A model generated the notes under the pieces. That model saw nothing but the letters and a program-made list of their open reading frames with translations. It did no database searches and was not told where the DNA came from. From the NCBI RefSeq assembly GCF_900096975.1, contig NZ_FMYQ01000002.1, forward strand, positions 307,862-371,861: a stretch of 64,000 nt of DNA, given 5' to 3'. The DNA comes from Paraburkholderia lycopersici. GTDB lineage: Bacteria > Pseudomonadota > Gammaproteobacteria > Burkholderiales > Burkholderiaceae. Made by a program: the position numbers and the translations under genes. Shown here piece by piece: positions 46,998 through 55,702 of the stretch; position 1 is the first letter of the stretch; the number at the start of each line of letters is the position of its first letter.

Positions 46998-47327
46998 ATG
47001 CCACGTGAAGTCCCGGTCGCCACGGTCGATGAACTCGCGCCGGGCCAGCGCAAGCTGGCTTTCGTCGAAGGCCGCAGCATCGTCCTGTTCAACGTTGCGG
47101 GCGAGATCCGCGCGATCGACGACTCGTGCCCGCACAACGGCGCCTCGCTCGCGAGCGCGGCGCTCGAAGGGTGCATGCTGCGCTGCCCGGCACATGGGCT
47201 GTGCTTCGATCTGCGCACCGGCTGCATGCCTGGCGCGGTTGGGCTGCGTCTCACCACATTCCCGGTCCGGCACGTGGACGGCGAGCTGCTGGTGATTCTG
47301 GAAGACTCTGCAGTCAGCCGCGCGTAG
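46998..47327 (+). CDS. Rieske [2Fe-2S] ferredoxin
   Basis: This 109-aa soluble electron carrier has both cluster motifs: C-x-H in SCPHNGASLA (Cys44, His46) and C-x2-H in RCPAHGLCFDL (Cys63, His66). It resembles ferredoxins of non-haem oxygenases and nitrite reductase small subunits. No Rieske oxygenase alpha subunit is adjacent, so its partner is unknown. The gene follows the DsbA-like gene by 21 bases. Confidence 0.92.
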   Translation: MPREVPVATVDELAPGQRKLAFVEGRSIVLFNVAGEIRAIDDSCPHNGASLASAALEGCMLRCPAHGLCFDLRTGCMPGAVGLRLTTFPVRHVDGELLVILEDSAVSRA

Positions 47328-47621
47328 TTCCCCATCGTAATCGGGCTCGCATGCGGACACAGTGTCATTTAGGAAAACGAATAATAGAGGTCACGATGCC
47401 AAAGCTGCCACTCGCGGTCACACGGCAAGGCAAGCGTGCGGAACGATGCGGTCTCAAGGCACACGCAGCGCATGCTGCGCCGATAGGAGCGACGGGCAAG
47501 GTTATCGGAGAACGCGTTACGCGTTCAGTACGGCGCTCGCTATTGCCGTCATCCAGTTACATTCGGCAGCACCCATAAGCCGCCGGGACCACCCGGCAGC
47601 CATCCACACGGAGGAGAGGCA

Positions 47622-48773
47622 ATGAAATTGAAGTTCGGTAGCGTGGCCGCGTTGGCCCTGTTCGCCAGCGCGGCCCATGCGCAATCCTCGGTCACGCTCT
47701 ATGGCGTACTCGACAGCGGTTTGCTTTATCAAAGCACCTCGGCGGCGAACTTCTCGGGGACGGCAAAAAATCAAGGGCATACCTGGCAGCTCAAAGACGG
47801 CGGCATCTTTTCCAGCATCTGGGGTTTGAAAGGCACCGAGGACATTGGCGGCGGCTACAAAATCAACTTCAAGCTGCAAGGGTCGTTCACGTCCAATAAC
47901 GGCAAGCCCGGCCTCTCCGACACGCCGGGCGTGACCGCGCTCTTCAACCAGTTCGCGACCATCGGCGCGTCCGGTCCGTTCGGTACGATCGACGCGGGCC
48001 GGCAAATCATTCCGATGATCTACGCGATGGCGGACACCGACGTTCGCGGCGCGCAGTATTTCGGCAGTATTCTCACTGCGTGGCTTGGACTGAATCAGGC
48101 GGCCGGCTGGCCGGGCACGAGCACGAACGCGCCGATTGGCGCACTCTATGACAGCAACGCCATTGCCTATAACTCGCCGAAATTTTATGGCGCGTCGATT
48201 GCGCTCGAATTCGCGCCGGGCGGTGTACCCGGCCAATTCCAGGGCGGTACGCGCGAGTCGGCCGTGCTCAAGTACTCGAACTACGGTTTGAACCTGGCCG
48301 CGGTGTACTACAGCGGCCACGACACCAACCCGTTCCCCGGCAACTATCCGGCGGCTCCGGCCGCGCCCGCGACGGGCCTCAACAACAACAACTTGTACTA
48401 CGTCGGTGCGTTGTACACGATCAACGGATTCTCTATTTCCGGCTCGTTCAGTTCGTCCAACGCGTATAACTCACTCACCAGAAGTACCTATAACTTCGAG
48501 ATGATCTCGGGCGGCCTTGGTTATCAGTTCAGTCCGCTCTTCAAGGTTACGTCGGGCTACTACTACCTGAAGGATCGCAACCATTCGGCGAATCACTCGA
48601 GCGAAATCGCCGTGGGCGCGGAATACAACCTTTCCAAGGCAACCAGGGCGTACGCTCAGGTCGGCTATGTCAACAACAAGGGGACCATGAACCAGACGAT
48701 TATCTACGGTGCGCCGGTCGCGCCCGGTGAGTCCACGACGGCGGCCATGATCGGCATCCGTCACGCGTTCTGA
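47622..48773 (+). CDS. Gram-negative porin, Burkholderia OmpC type
   Basis: This 383-aa outer-membrane porin has a signal peptide (VAALALFASAAHAQ) and mature start SSVTLYGVLDSGLLYQ. WGLKGTEDIGGGYKINFKLQ is a family core motif, and the end is MIGIRHAF with terminal Phe. Shine-Dalgarno GGAGAGGC precedes the ATG. It lies downstream of the catabolic genes after about 290 bases without a clear terminator, so it may supply the outer-membrane entry for the pathway substrate. Confidence 0.93.
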   Translation: MKLKFGSVAALALFASAAHAQSSVTLYGVLDSGLLYQSTSAANFSGTAKNQGHTWQLKDGGIFSSIWGLKGTEDIGGGYKINFKLQGSFTSNNGKPGLSDTPGVTALFNQFATIGASGPFGTIDAGRQIIPMIYAMADTDVRGAQYFGSILTAWLGLNQAAGWPGTSTNAPIGALYDSNAIAYNSPKFYGASIALEFAPGGVPGQFQGGTRESAVLKYSNYGLNLAAVYYSGHDTNPFPGNYPAAPAAPATGLNNNNLYYVGALYTINGFSISGSFSSSNAYNSLTRSTYNFEMISGGLGYQFSPLFKVTSGYYYLKDRNHSANHSSEIAVGAEYNLSKATRAYAQVGYVNNKGTMNQTIIYGAPVAPGESTTAAMIGIRHAF

Positions 48774-48805
48774 TCCCGGCAACCTCAACGAAAAAAGAAC
48801 AATCC

Positions 48806-49177
48806 ATGAATAACACCAGAGTAGTCGGGTTGGCGATCGCGATGTGGATCGCGACTGCTTCCTCAAGCGTTTGGGCGCAGCTCCAGGGCTCCGCGAGTGC
48901 GCCCGCCGGTGCGGAAGCGGTGTCGGGCGCCGCCGCGCCCACCGGCAAGCAGGCCGATCGCGCGCTGCGCCGCAAAGTGTATGCGGCCATCGGCAAGGAC
49001 AAGGCGATCAACGCCGGCAATATCAGCGTGGGCGCAAAGAACGGCGCTGTGACGTTGAATGGCACGGTTTCGGACACGGCCCAAATAGGCAAGGTCGAGG
49101 AGATCGCGAAGAGCGTTGCCGGAGTGACTTCGGTGTCCAACAAGCTGACGGTGAAGAAGTCTTTTGGCGGAATGTGA
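48806..49177 (+). CDS. BON-domain periplasmic protein
   Basis: This 123-aa protein has a signal peptide (VVGLAIAMWIATASSSVWAQ), then one BON domain: ADRALRRKVYAAIGK, AGNISVGAKNGAVTLNGTVS and AKSVAGVTSVSNKLTV. BON domains bind membranes or lipids and often protect the envelope under osmotic stress. It begins 32 bases after the porin and may share its transcript. Confidence 0.9.
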   Translation: MNNTRVVGLAIAMWIATASSSVWAQLQGSASAPAGAEAVSGAAAPTGKQADRALRRKVYAAIGKDKAINAGNISVGAKNGAVTLNGTVSDTAQIGKVEEIAKSVAGVTSVSNKLTVKKSFGGM

Positions 49178-49378
49178 GCTGCCGTAAGCTGCGCGGCGTG
49201 CGGTAAGGCCGGGAGCCTTCTGTTCATGCCGGGCCTTGCCCGGTGGCGTAGAAGTTCGCTTCAGGCCGCTTCGCGCCGTTACTTTGGATTGCAAAATAAA
49301 AGGCCGGAGTTTCGACCGGACTCGTATGCAGGCGCGAGCCTGGAGGCGTGAATCCGACGTTTGCGTCGGAGCGTTTTG

Positions 49379-49413
49379 TCGCCGCCTCGCGGGTGCGGGG
49401 CGGCGATTTTTTT
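49379..49413 (+). terminator. Rho-independent terminator
   Basis: TCGCCGCC and GGCGGCGA pair around a GC-rich loop, followed by seven T. It lies about 200 bases past the BON gene and ends its transcript. Its T tract touches the convergent DUF2182 gene end. Confidence 0.8.
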
Positions 49414-50227
49414 ATGCCGTCACTGTTCGCACAACCATCACTACGCCTACCATGATCGCGGCTACCCCGATCCCGCGCGCAACCCGCCCGCTGAAGGAAG
49501 CCGGTGCCAGCCGCTCCGCCGTAATCGCGATGGTAACGAGCGCCATCGCGGGCCGGTCCATCACACCGGCGGCGAGCAGCGCGGCCATCAGATTCCCGCA
49601 GCAGTACAGACAATGCCGGCCGAGCCGCGCGCCTTGGCGCGCCGCCGCCCGCACACCGACCCCAGCGTGGCCGCACGACGGCAGCATCCCGCAGGCCGCA
49701 AGCCATCGCCCCTTCCACGCGGTGAACTGCAACGTTCCCGCGATAGCGACGACAACACCCGCCATGGCCGGAGCCGTATGGGCCAGCGAAGGCGCCTGGA
49801 CGGCAATCGCCGCGAACTGCGTCCTCGCCGCGAACACCAGCAACCCGACGACAAGCCAAACCAGGAAGTACCCCGCGCCAGCCAGGGCAGTCATGGCGCC
49901 CGCCCGGATCGAGCACCCATCCGCGACGGCCTCGAAATACCGCCACAAAACCGGTGCAACCGAAGGCAACATCATCGCGATCATCATCACGTTCCACATG
50001 CCGGCAAACGGTACGGCGGCGTCGAGCCAGGTCCGTCCGCACGTCGGCGCCCAGAGCGCCGGCATCGTCCAGCCGCCGGGCATCGGCGTGCCGGCCATCG
50101 CTGCCATCGACGAACGCCAGACGTACGTCGCCCACACACTCGCCGCAAATAGCAGCGACGAAACGCCGAAAAAAATCGCACGCGGCGCACTGCCGCGCCG
50201 CCGTGCCGTCATGCCGACGTTATCCAT
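49412..50227 (-). CDS. DUF2182 family membrane protein
   Basis: This 271-aa integral membrane protein has the family mark WNVMMIAMMLPSVAPVLWRY and later CLYCCGNLMAALLAAGVMDR, with several hydrophobic helices. DUF2182 proteins are predicted metal-binding membrane proteins of unknown role. The ATG at 50227 has GAGG 7 bases upstream. A TTG at 50239 would overlap the DUF899 stop (TTGA). It is co-transcribed with the DUF899 gene. Confidence 0.87.
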   Translation of the reverse strand: MDNVGMTARRRGSAPRAIFFGVSSLLFAASVWATYVWRSSMAAMAGTPMPGGWTMPALWAPTCGRTWLDAAVPFAGMWNVMMIAMMLPSVAPVLWRYFEAVADGCSIRAGAMTALAGAGYFLVWLVVGLLVFAARTQFAAIAVQAPSLAHTAPAMAGVVVAIAGTLQFTAWKGRWLAACGMLPSCGHAGVGVRAAARQGARLGRHCLYCCGNLMAALLAAGVMDRPAMALVTIAITAERLAPASFSGRVARGIGVAAIMVGVVMVVRTVTA

Positions 50228-50235
50228 GTCGCGCC

Positions 50236-51000
50236 TCAACCTTCGGGGTACTCATCATGCCGGCGCCACCAGATGCCGGCCTCGTTGCGGCCCTTCGGTG
50301 CGCGATCGAGCCACTGATACATGCCCCAGACGCCATCCAGGCCGCGCGCGTAGGTGGAATACGTGTGATAGACCACGCCGTCCTCCAGCACGAATGCGCT
50401 GAGGCCGGGCCGGTCGCGCGCATACGTCGCTGCGTCGGTGCCGCAGCTTGCCGCGAACCGGGCGACCGGCTCGGGCGGCGGCGTCATGTCCATCGCGTGG
50501 CCGTTGCGCGCGTAGTTGTATTCGACGTCGCCCGCGCGCTGCTGTGCCGCGGTGAACGACACGTTGAAGTCGTAGTTGAAATCGTTGCCGTTCGAAGACG
50601 CCCACGGAAAATGCCATCCCATGCGCTCGCGGTAGGCCAGCAGTTTCGCGAGCGGCGCGCGCGAGACGGCCATCAGCCTTACGTCGTGATTCGCGAGATG
50701 AACGGCGACGCCGTCGAATCCATCCGCGATCGACGAGCACGACGGGCAGCCCGCCGCGTAGTCCGGCCCGAACATGAAGTGATAGACGAGCAGTTGCGAG
50801 CGGCCTTTGAAAAGCCCGGCGAGCGTGGCGCTGCCTTCCTCGGTTTCGAATCGATAAGTCTTGTCGGCCCGCACCCATGGCAGCGCCTGGCGCTGCTGCG
50901 CGAGCGCGTCCGCGCGCCGGGTGTGTTCCTTCTCGGCTGCCAGCAGGTCGATTCGTGCCGCGAGCCAGTCTTCGCGTGTTGCAGTGGTATGGGTTGCCAT
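50236..51000 (-). CDS. DUF899 thioredoxin-like protein
   Basis: This 254-aa protein of the DUF899 family has a thioredoxin-like fold. Marks are WLAARIDLLAAEKEHTRRAD, YRFETEEGSATLAGLFKGRS, FMFGPDYAAGCPSCSSIADG (a C-x2-C redox pair) and YDFNVSFTAAQQRAG. The function is unproven; a redox role is inferred from the CPSC pair. It overlaps or abuts the DUF2182 gene and is divergent from the regulator at 51145. Confidence 0.88.
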   Translation of the reverse strand: MATHTTATREDWLAARIDLLAAEKEHTRRADALAQQRQALPWVRADKTYRFETEEGSATLAGLFKGRSQLLVYHFMFGPDYAAGCPSCSSIADGFDGVAVHLANHDVRLMAVSRAPLAKLLAYRERMGWHFPWASSNGNDFNYDFNVSFTAAQQRAGDVEYNYARNGHAMDMTPPPEPVARFAASCGTDAATYARDRPGLSAFVLEDGVVYHTYSTYARGLDGVWGMYQWLDRAPKGRNEAGIWWRRHDEYPEG

Positions 51001-51144
51001 CGCCTGGTCCTCCTGTGGATTGCGTGTATGGCGGCCGTGGGTGGTCGGCGCGGCCGCGCCGTTCGATCGATGATTCGTTTGATCGCCGTGTTAGATTAGG
51101 TCCGGGCCTGGAACGAGGGGAGTGACAAGTGTGGCGGGATTCGC

Positions 51145-52371
51145 ATGAGCATGGACTCGCTGATCACGGCCGCGGCGCGCTCGCTCGCGGCCGGTGACCC
51201 GCTCGGTGCGCTGAACCGGGTCGCGTTGCGCGACGACGCGCCCGCGCTCGCGCTGCGCGGCATCGCCATGGCCCAGCTTGGCGATCTCGCGCGTGCAAAA
51301 ACGCTGTTGCGCAACGCGGCGCGCGCCTTCGGTGCGCGCGAGGCCGTGGCCCGCGCGCGCTGCGTCGTCGCCGAGGCAGAAATCGCGCTCGCCTCGCGCG
51401 ACCTCGGCTGGCCGACCGGTACGCTCGCTGCGGCGCGGCAAACGCTCGAAGCGCATGGCGACCGTCCCAACGCCGCGCACGCGCGCTACCTCGAGATCCG
51501 CCGCCTGCTGTTGATCGGTCGGCTCGACGAAGCCGGAAGCCTGCTCGCGCAGGCCGACCCCGCGCCGTTGCCGCCCGCCTTGCGCGCCACTCACGAACTG
51601 ATCGCCGCGGGCATTGCGATGCGGCGCATTCAAACCCAGGCCGCGCGCCGGGCGCTGGACGAAGCCGCGCGCTTCGCGCGTCGAACGGGTATCGCGGCCC
51701 TGGTCGCCGAGGTCGAAAGCGCGGCGCTGCTGCTGAACGCGCCGACGGCGCGCCTCATCGCGCGCGGCGAAGAACGTGCGTTGCTGCTGGAGGAGGTCGA
51801 AGCGCTGCTCGCTTCGCGGGCGCTCGTCGTGGATGCGTGCCGCCACGTCGTGCGCGAGGGCGCCGCCGTCGTCGAACTCGCGAGGCGCCCCGTGCTGTTC
51901 GTGCTCGCGCGTGCGCTGGCCGAGGCCTGGCCGGCCGACGTCCCGCGCGACACGCTGATCGCACGCGCCTTCCGCACGAAGCACGCCGACGAAACGCACC
52001 GCGCGCGCCTGCGCGTCGAAATCGGGCGGCTGCGCATGCTTTTGCGCGACCTGGCCGATATCGGCGCGACGCCACAGGGCTTCGCGCTGGCGCCGCGCAG
52101 CGCGCGCGAGGTGGTCGTGCTGGCGCGCCCCGTGGAGGAAAAGCACGCGGCGGTGCTCGCATTTCTCGCCGATGGCCAATCGTGGTCGAGCTCGGCGCTT
52201 GCCATGGCGCTGGGCGCGAGCCAGCGCACCGTGCAGCGCGCGCTCGATTCGCTCGCGGCGGCGGACAAGGTGCAGTCTTTCGGAGATGGCCGGGCGCGCC
52301 GCTGGACCACGCCCCCCGTCCCCGGATTCGCGACGACCTTGTTACTCCCCGCGCCGCTGCCCGGCGATTAG
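51145..52371 (+). CDS. TPR/winged-helix regulatory protein
   Basis: This 408-aa protein has an N-terminal two-thirds made of helical repeats (ALALRGIAMAQLGDLARAKT, AARAFGAREAVARARC), then an SARP-like segment (RLRVEIGRLRMLLRDLADIG). It ends with a helix-turn-helix near residues 350-385 (SSSALAMALGASQRTVQRAL). It is very Ala/Arg-rich. It is divergent from DUF899-DUF2182 with 144 bases between, so it probably regulates them. Its effector is unknown. Confidence 0.8.
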   Translation: MSMDSLITAAARSLAAGDPLGALNRVALRDDAPALALRGIAMAQLGDLARAKTLLRNAARAFGAREAVARARCVVAEAEIALASRDLGWPTGTLAAARQTLEAHGDRPNAAHARYLEIRRLLLIGRLDEAGSLLAQADPAPLPPALRATHELIAAGIAMRRIQTQAARRALDEAARFARRTGIAALVAEVESAALLLNAPTARLIARGEERALLLEEVEALLASRALVVDACRHVVREGAAVVELARRPVLFVLARALAEAWPADVPRDTLIARAFRTKHADETHRARLRVEIGRLRMLLRDLADIGATPQGFALAPRSAREVVVLARPVEEKHAAVLAFLADGQSWSSSALAMALGASQRTVQRALDSLAAADKVQSFGDGRARRWTTPPVPGFATTLLLPAPLPGD

Positions 52372-52422
52372 GATGGACATCTGTTCCGTTGACTTCGCTG
52401 TGCCTGCGGCAAGGAGGAAACC

Positions 52423-53076
52423 ATGAAACGTTCGGCCGCCGAAATCGTGCGCGAGTACGGTCCGTTTCCCGGCATCGACAAGGTGGGCGGGGTCACGTAT
52501 GACGGCAAGCACGTCTGGTTCGCCGTGGGCGAGCGCATTGCCTCGCTCGATCCGCAGAGCGGCAAAACGCGGCGCTCGATCGACGTCGCGGCGCACGCCG
52601 GCACGGCCTTCGACGGGCGGCACCTGTTCCAGATCGCCGAGGACCGCATCCACAAGATCGACCCCGGGACGGGCCGCGTGCTCGCCACGATTCCCGCGCC
52701 CGGCGGCGGCGGCGATTCGGGGCTCGCATGGGCGGACGGCACGCTCTGGGTCGGCGTGTATCGGGAACGCAAGATCCATCAGATCGACCCGCAGACGGGA
52801 GCGATTCTGCGCACGCTCGAATCGAACCGTTTCGTCACGGGCGTGACATGGGTGGACGGCGAACTCTGGCACGGCACCTGGGAAGGCGACGAAAGCGATT
52901 TGCGGCACATCGACCCGGACACGGGCGAAGTGCTGGAACAGCTCGACATGCCGCCCGGCACCGCGGTTTCGGGGCTGGAATCCGACGGCGGCGAGCAGTT
53001 TTTCTGCGGCGGCGGCAACAGCGGGAAGATTCGCGCGGTGCGACGGCCGAGGCGGGGAAGCGAAGCGGGCGAGTGA
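52423..53076 (+). CDS. beta-propeller (YncE/glutamine-cyclotransferase-like) protein
   Basis: This 217-aa protein has repeated blades of the form DPQSGKTRRSI, DPGTGRVLATI, DPQTGAILRTL and DPDTGEVLEQL. These are preceded by VGGVTYDGKHVWFAVGERIA and followed by WVDGELWHGTWEGDES. There is no signal peptide. The four or five blades are fewer than a full propeller, so it may be a compact form. It follows the regulator by 51 bases after GCAAGGAGGAAACC. Confidence 0.8.
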   Translation: MKRSAAEIVREYGPFPGIDKVGGVTYDGKHVWFAVGERIASLDPQSGKTRRSIDVAAHAGTAFDGRHLFQIAEDRIHKIDPGTGRVLATIPAPGGGGDSGLAWADGTLWVGVYRERKIHQIDPQTGAILRTLESNRFVTGVTWVDGELWHGTWEGDESDLRHIDPDTGEVLEQLDMPPGTAVSGLESDGGEQFFCGGGNSGKIRAVRRPRRGSEAGE

Positions 53077-53131
53077 GCGGGTCAGGCATCCGCGCTCGCC
53101 GGCGTTCGAAGCGTCAGGGCGGTCATGGCGG

Positions 53132-55057
53132 TCAGAACGTATAGGTGACCTTGCCGAACGCCGTGCGCCCGAGCGTGTTGTACCCGTAGGCCGTCATGTA
53201 CTGCCGGTTGAACACGTTCCCGAGCGTGGCCGAAAGCGCGAGATGCGCATTGACCTTGTACGAGGCGCGCAGGCTGAGCGTCATCCACGAAGGCAGATAG
53301 ATCGTGTTGAACTGGTCGTCGAAGGTCGAGCCGTTATACAGCAGCGACACGCCCGTGCTCAGCGCGTGGAGATGGAACTCGTCCCACGTGTGATCGACGT
53401 TCAGGCTCACTGTTTGGCGCGGTCGGCGATTGAGCCAGGTCTGATCGGTCACGTCCCGCGGATTCAGAATCCCGACACTGAGGCTCACCGGCGTGTACTG
53501 GCCAAGCGTGCCCTTGTACGAGAGGTCGACGCCCTGGATATGCGCGCGGCCCACGTTCACGGGCAGGAAGGTCTGCGAGTCGTAGGTAATGAGGTCGTGT
53601 ACGCGCGTGTCGTAGACCGCTGCCGTGAACGTGCCGATCGAAGTGGTCGCGTCGAGCGCGGCCTCGACCGTGTTGCTGCGCTCGGGCTGCAGGTCGGGGT
53701 TCGAGTAGCTCGGGTAGTAGAGGTCGTTGAAGGTGGGCAGGCGAAATGCGTTGCCGTAGGAAACGCGCGCCGTGTAGTCCGGCGTGATCGCCCATGAGAG
53801 CGCGGCGTTGCCCGTGTTGACCGCTTGCCCCTGCACGATCTCGTGCCGCCCCGCGAGGAACAGCGTGAGCGGCCCGAGCGTGGTCGACTGATGCATCGAC
53901 ACGGCGGAATCGTTGCGCGCCGGCATGCCGCCCGGAACGTCCACTGGCAGGAACGCCAGCTCGCGCGTGAAGTCATAGGCGAGCTTGGTCTCGCCTTCGA
54001 GCGGCAGGCCGGCGAGCGTGTGGCCCCTCTCCTGGTGGGTGATCGACGTGGAGGTGGACAGGCGCGTCGAGTCGATCTCGTCGGTGGGGATCGTCGGGGC
54101 GTTCGAATAGAGGAACTGACGGTCGGTTGCGTAACCCACGGACTGGTCGAACTGCGTGGTCGGCGTGATGTCGAGGTGGAACGCCAGGCCGGTCGTGAGC
54201 TGGTTGTCGCGCTGGTGGTTGTTGCTTCCCGCGTTGTCGTACGAGAGATCGGAGCGGTGGTAGAGCGCGAACGTCGAAATCGACCAGTTGTCGTGCGCGT
54301 AGCCAAGGCGCGCGTCCAGATTTTGCGCGTGGTACGGATTGCGGCCGTCCTCGTGGCCATAGGCCCACGGCTGCGTCGCGTCGACCCCGGCCGTGTTGTA
54401 GTCGTGCAGACCCAGAGAATACGTGAGGCCGCTCAGCGCGGACAGCGCGCCGGTGGAGCCGATCGTGCCCGAGGTGCGCAACTGCGTGTCGAAGGTTTTG
54501 TTCGACCCGCCGCCGAACGACACGGTGGTCTGGTTCGGCTGATTCGACGCATGGCGCGTGAAGAGCTGCACGACGCCGCCCACGGCGTCCGCGCCGAACG
54601 AGGCCGCCGCGGGCCCCGAAATCACTTCGACGCGATCGAACGCACTGGCCGGCAGGTCGGCCCACTCGGCCGTGCCCGTGGTGGCGGAGCCCACGCGTAT
54701 GCCGTCGATGAACACGGCCACCTGCTCAGACGACGACCCGCGAATGCTCACCGCCGCATACGCGCCCGGCCCGCCGTTCTGCGAGACCGTGACGCCCGGC
54801 AGCGTGGCGAGCGCCTGCGTGATGCTCGGGTCGGCGGGAGAGAGGCGCTCGAGGTCCTGGCGCGTGAGGACCTGGGTGCTCGCGTAGCGCTGATCGAACG
54901 ATTGCGGCAGATGCTGAGCGTCGCCCAGGACAAGAATGTTGGGCAACGCGGTGTCGCCGGCCAGTTGCTCCTGGGAGGGCGATGCATCGGCGGCGTGGAC
55001 GGTTTGCCATGCGCAGGCGAGCACGGCGGACGTGAAAACGAACTGGCGGAACTTCAT
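53132..55057 (-). CDS. btuB: TonB-dependent vitamin B12 receptor BtuB
   Basis: This 641-aa outer-membrane receptor imports cobalamin with TonB energy. It has a signal peptide (FVFTSAVLACAWQTVHAAD), a possible TonB box NILVLGDA, the plug domain with LPGVTVSQNGGPGAYAAVSI and RGSSSEQVAVFIDGIRV, and a 22-strand barrel ending FGKVTYTF. The ATG at 55057 starts the signal peptide; sequence further upstream in frame is leader RNA. A cobalamin riboswitch lies about 115 bases upstream, which fixes the substrate with high confidence. No other B12 genes follow. Confidence 0.93.
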   Translation of the reverse strand: MKFRQFVFTSAVLACAWQTVHAADASPSQEQLAGDTALPNILVLGDAQHLPQSFDQRYASTQVLTRQDLERLSPADPSITQALATLPGVTVSQNGGPGAYAAVSIRGSSSEQVAVFIDGIRVGSATTGTAEWADLPASAFDRVEVISGPAAASFGADAVGGVVQLFTRHASNQPNQTTVSFGGGSNKTFDTQLRTSGTIGSTGALSALSGLTYSLGLHDYNTAGVDATQPWAYGHEDGRNPYHAQNLDARLGYAHDNWSISTFALYHRSDLSYDNAGSNNHQRDNQLTTGLAFHLDITPTTQFDQSVGYATDRQFLYSNAPTIPTDEIDSTRLSTSTSITHQERGHTLAGLPLEGETKLAYDFTRELAFLPVDVPGGMPARNDSAVSMHQSTTLGPLTLFLAGRHEIVQGQAVNTGNAALSWAITPDYTARVSYGNAFRLPTFNDLYYPSYSNPDLQPERSNTVEAALDATTSIGTFTAAVYDTRVHDLITYDSQTFLPVNVGRAHIQGVDLSYKGTLGQYTPVSLSVGILNPRDVTDQTWLNRRPRQTVSLNVDHTWDEFHLHALSTGVSLLYNGSTFDDQFNTIYLPSWMTLSLRASYKVNAHLALSATLGNVFNRQYMTAYGYNTLGRTAFGKVTYTF

Positions 55058-55171
55058 GGCGCGATGGCTGGAAACAGCTCCTGAATACGGGCTGTCCTTG
55101 CAACGGGCGACCGCCACAGGGGCGGTGCTTGCGCATTGGGGAACCCCGCCCGTTGCGGCTGCTGGACTCGG

Positions 55172-55341
55172 CTGATGGCAGGTCTCCTGGCTTGCGGGTC
55201 GACGTTCGGTGCCGGCCTTCCCGGTTTCCCAGTGGCCCTCTCTGGCACGAACTCGCCGCTCACAGTTGCGGGGGCAGCCGCAGACTCGGCGCGCTCGCGC
55301 CTTCACTGCGTTCCCTTTTGATCCCGTCGCCGGGAACCATC
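55172..55341 (-). promoter_or_regulatory. cobalamin riboswitch
   Basis: Read on the minus strand, the region holds AAAAGGGAACGCAGTG, then GCTGCCCCCGCAACTGTGAG, GCCACTGGGAAACCGGGAAG and the B12 box GCAAGCCAGGAGACCTGCC in the right order. These are the conserved blocks of the cobalamin (RF00174) aptamer. It lies upstream of btuB and should repress it when adenosylcobalamin is plentiful. Confidence 0.95.
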
Positions 55342-55702
55342 AGCGCGCAAGGGTAATGGCCCGGCATTCGCCGCGTCAACCCTCGCGCGGCGAGGTGTGG
55401 CGAAAATGCCCGGTTTGGCCTCGCCACCGACTTCCGCTATCCTTCCCGCTATTTTTCGTGCGGCGGGCTGGGTAACCCGAGGAGCCGTCAATAGCCAGGC
55501 GCATTCCATAGAAAAGCCGGCTAGTCCCGCCGCGACCCGTTGAACCCGCATGCGGCGAAAGACCGCTCGGGGCGTTCGTGCGCTCGCAGCCCGCTTGCGG
55601 CTCGATAGCGCGCCGGACAGACGACGCAGGCGCCCCGCGCCGCATGGCGCGAGAGCCGGCGCGCTCGTCCATGCATTTCCCACATACACAGCAAGCAGAT
55701 TC
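55342..55702. other. divergent promoter region, btuB riboswitch / porin
   Basis: About 360 bases between the riboswitch and the porin start. No gene is seen; open frames here are weak GC-rich artefacts. It should hold the btuB promoter (leftward) and the porin promoter and leader (rightward). Confidence 0.4.

Noticed and set aside
53825..55084. 419-codon plus-strand frame opposite btuB
   Set aside because: btuB has the signal, plug and riboswitch; this frame has only Arg/Val-rich repetitive text.
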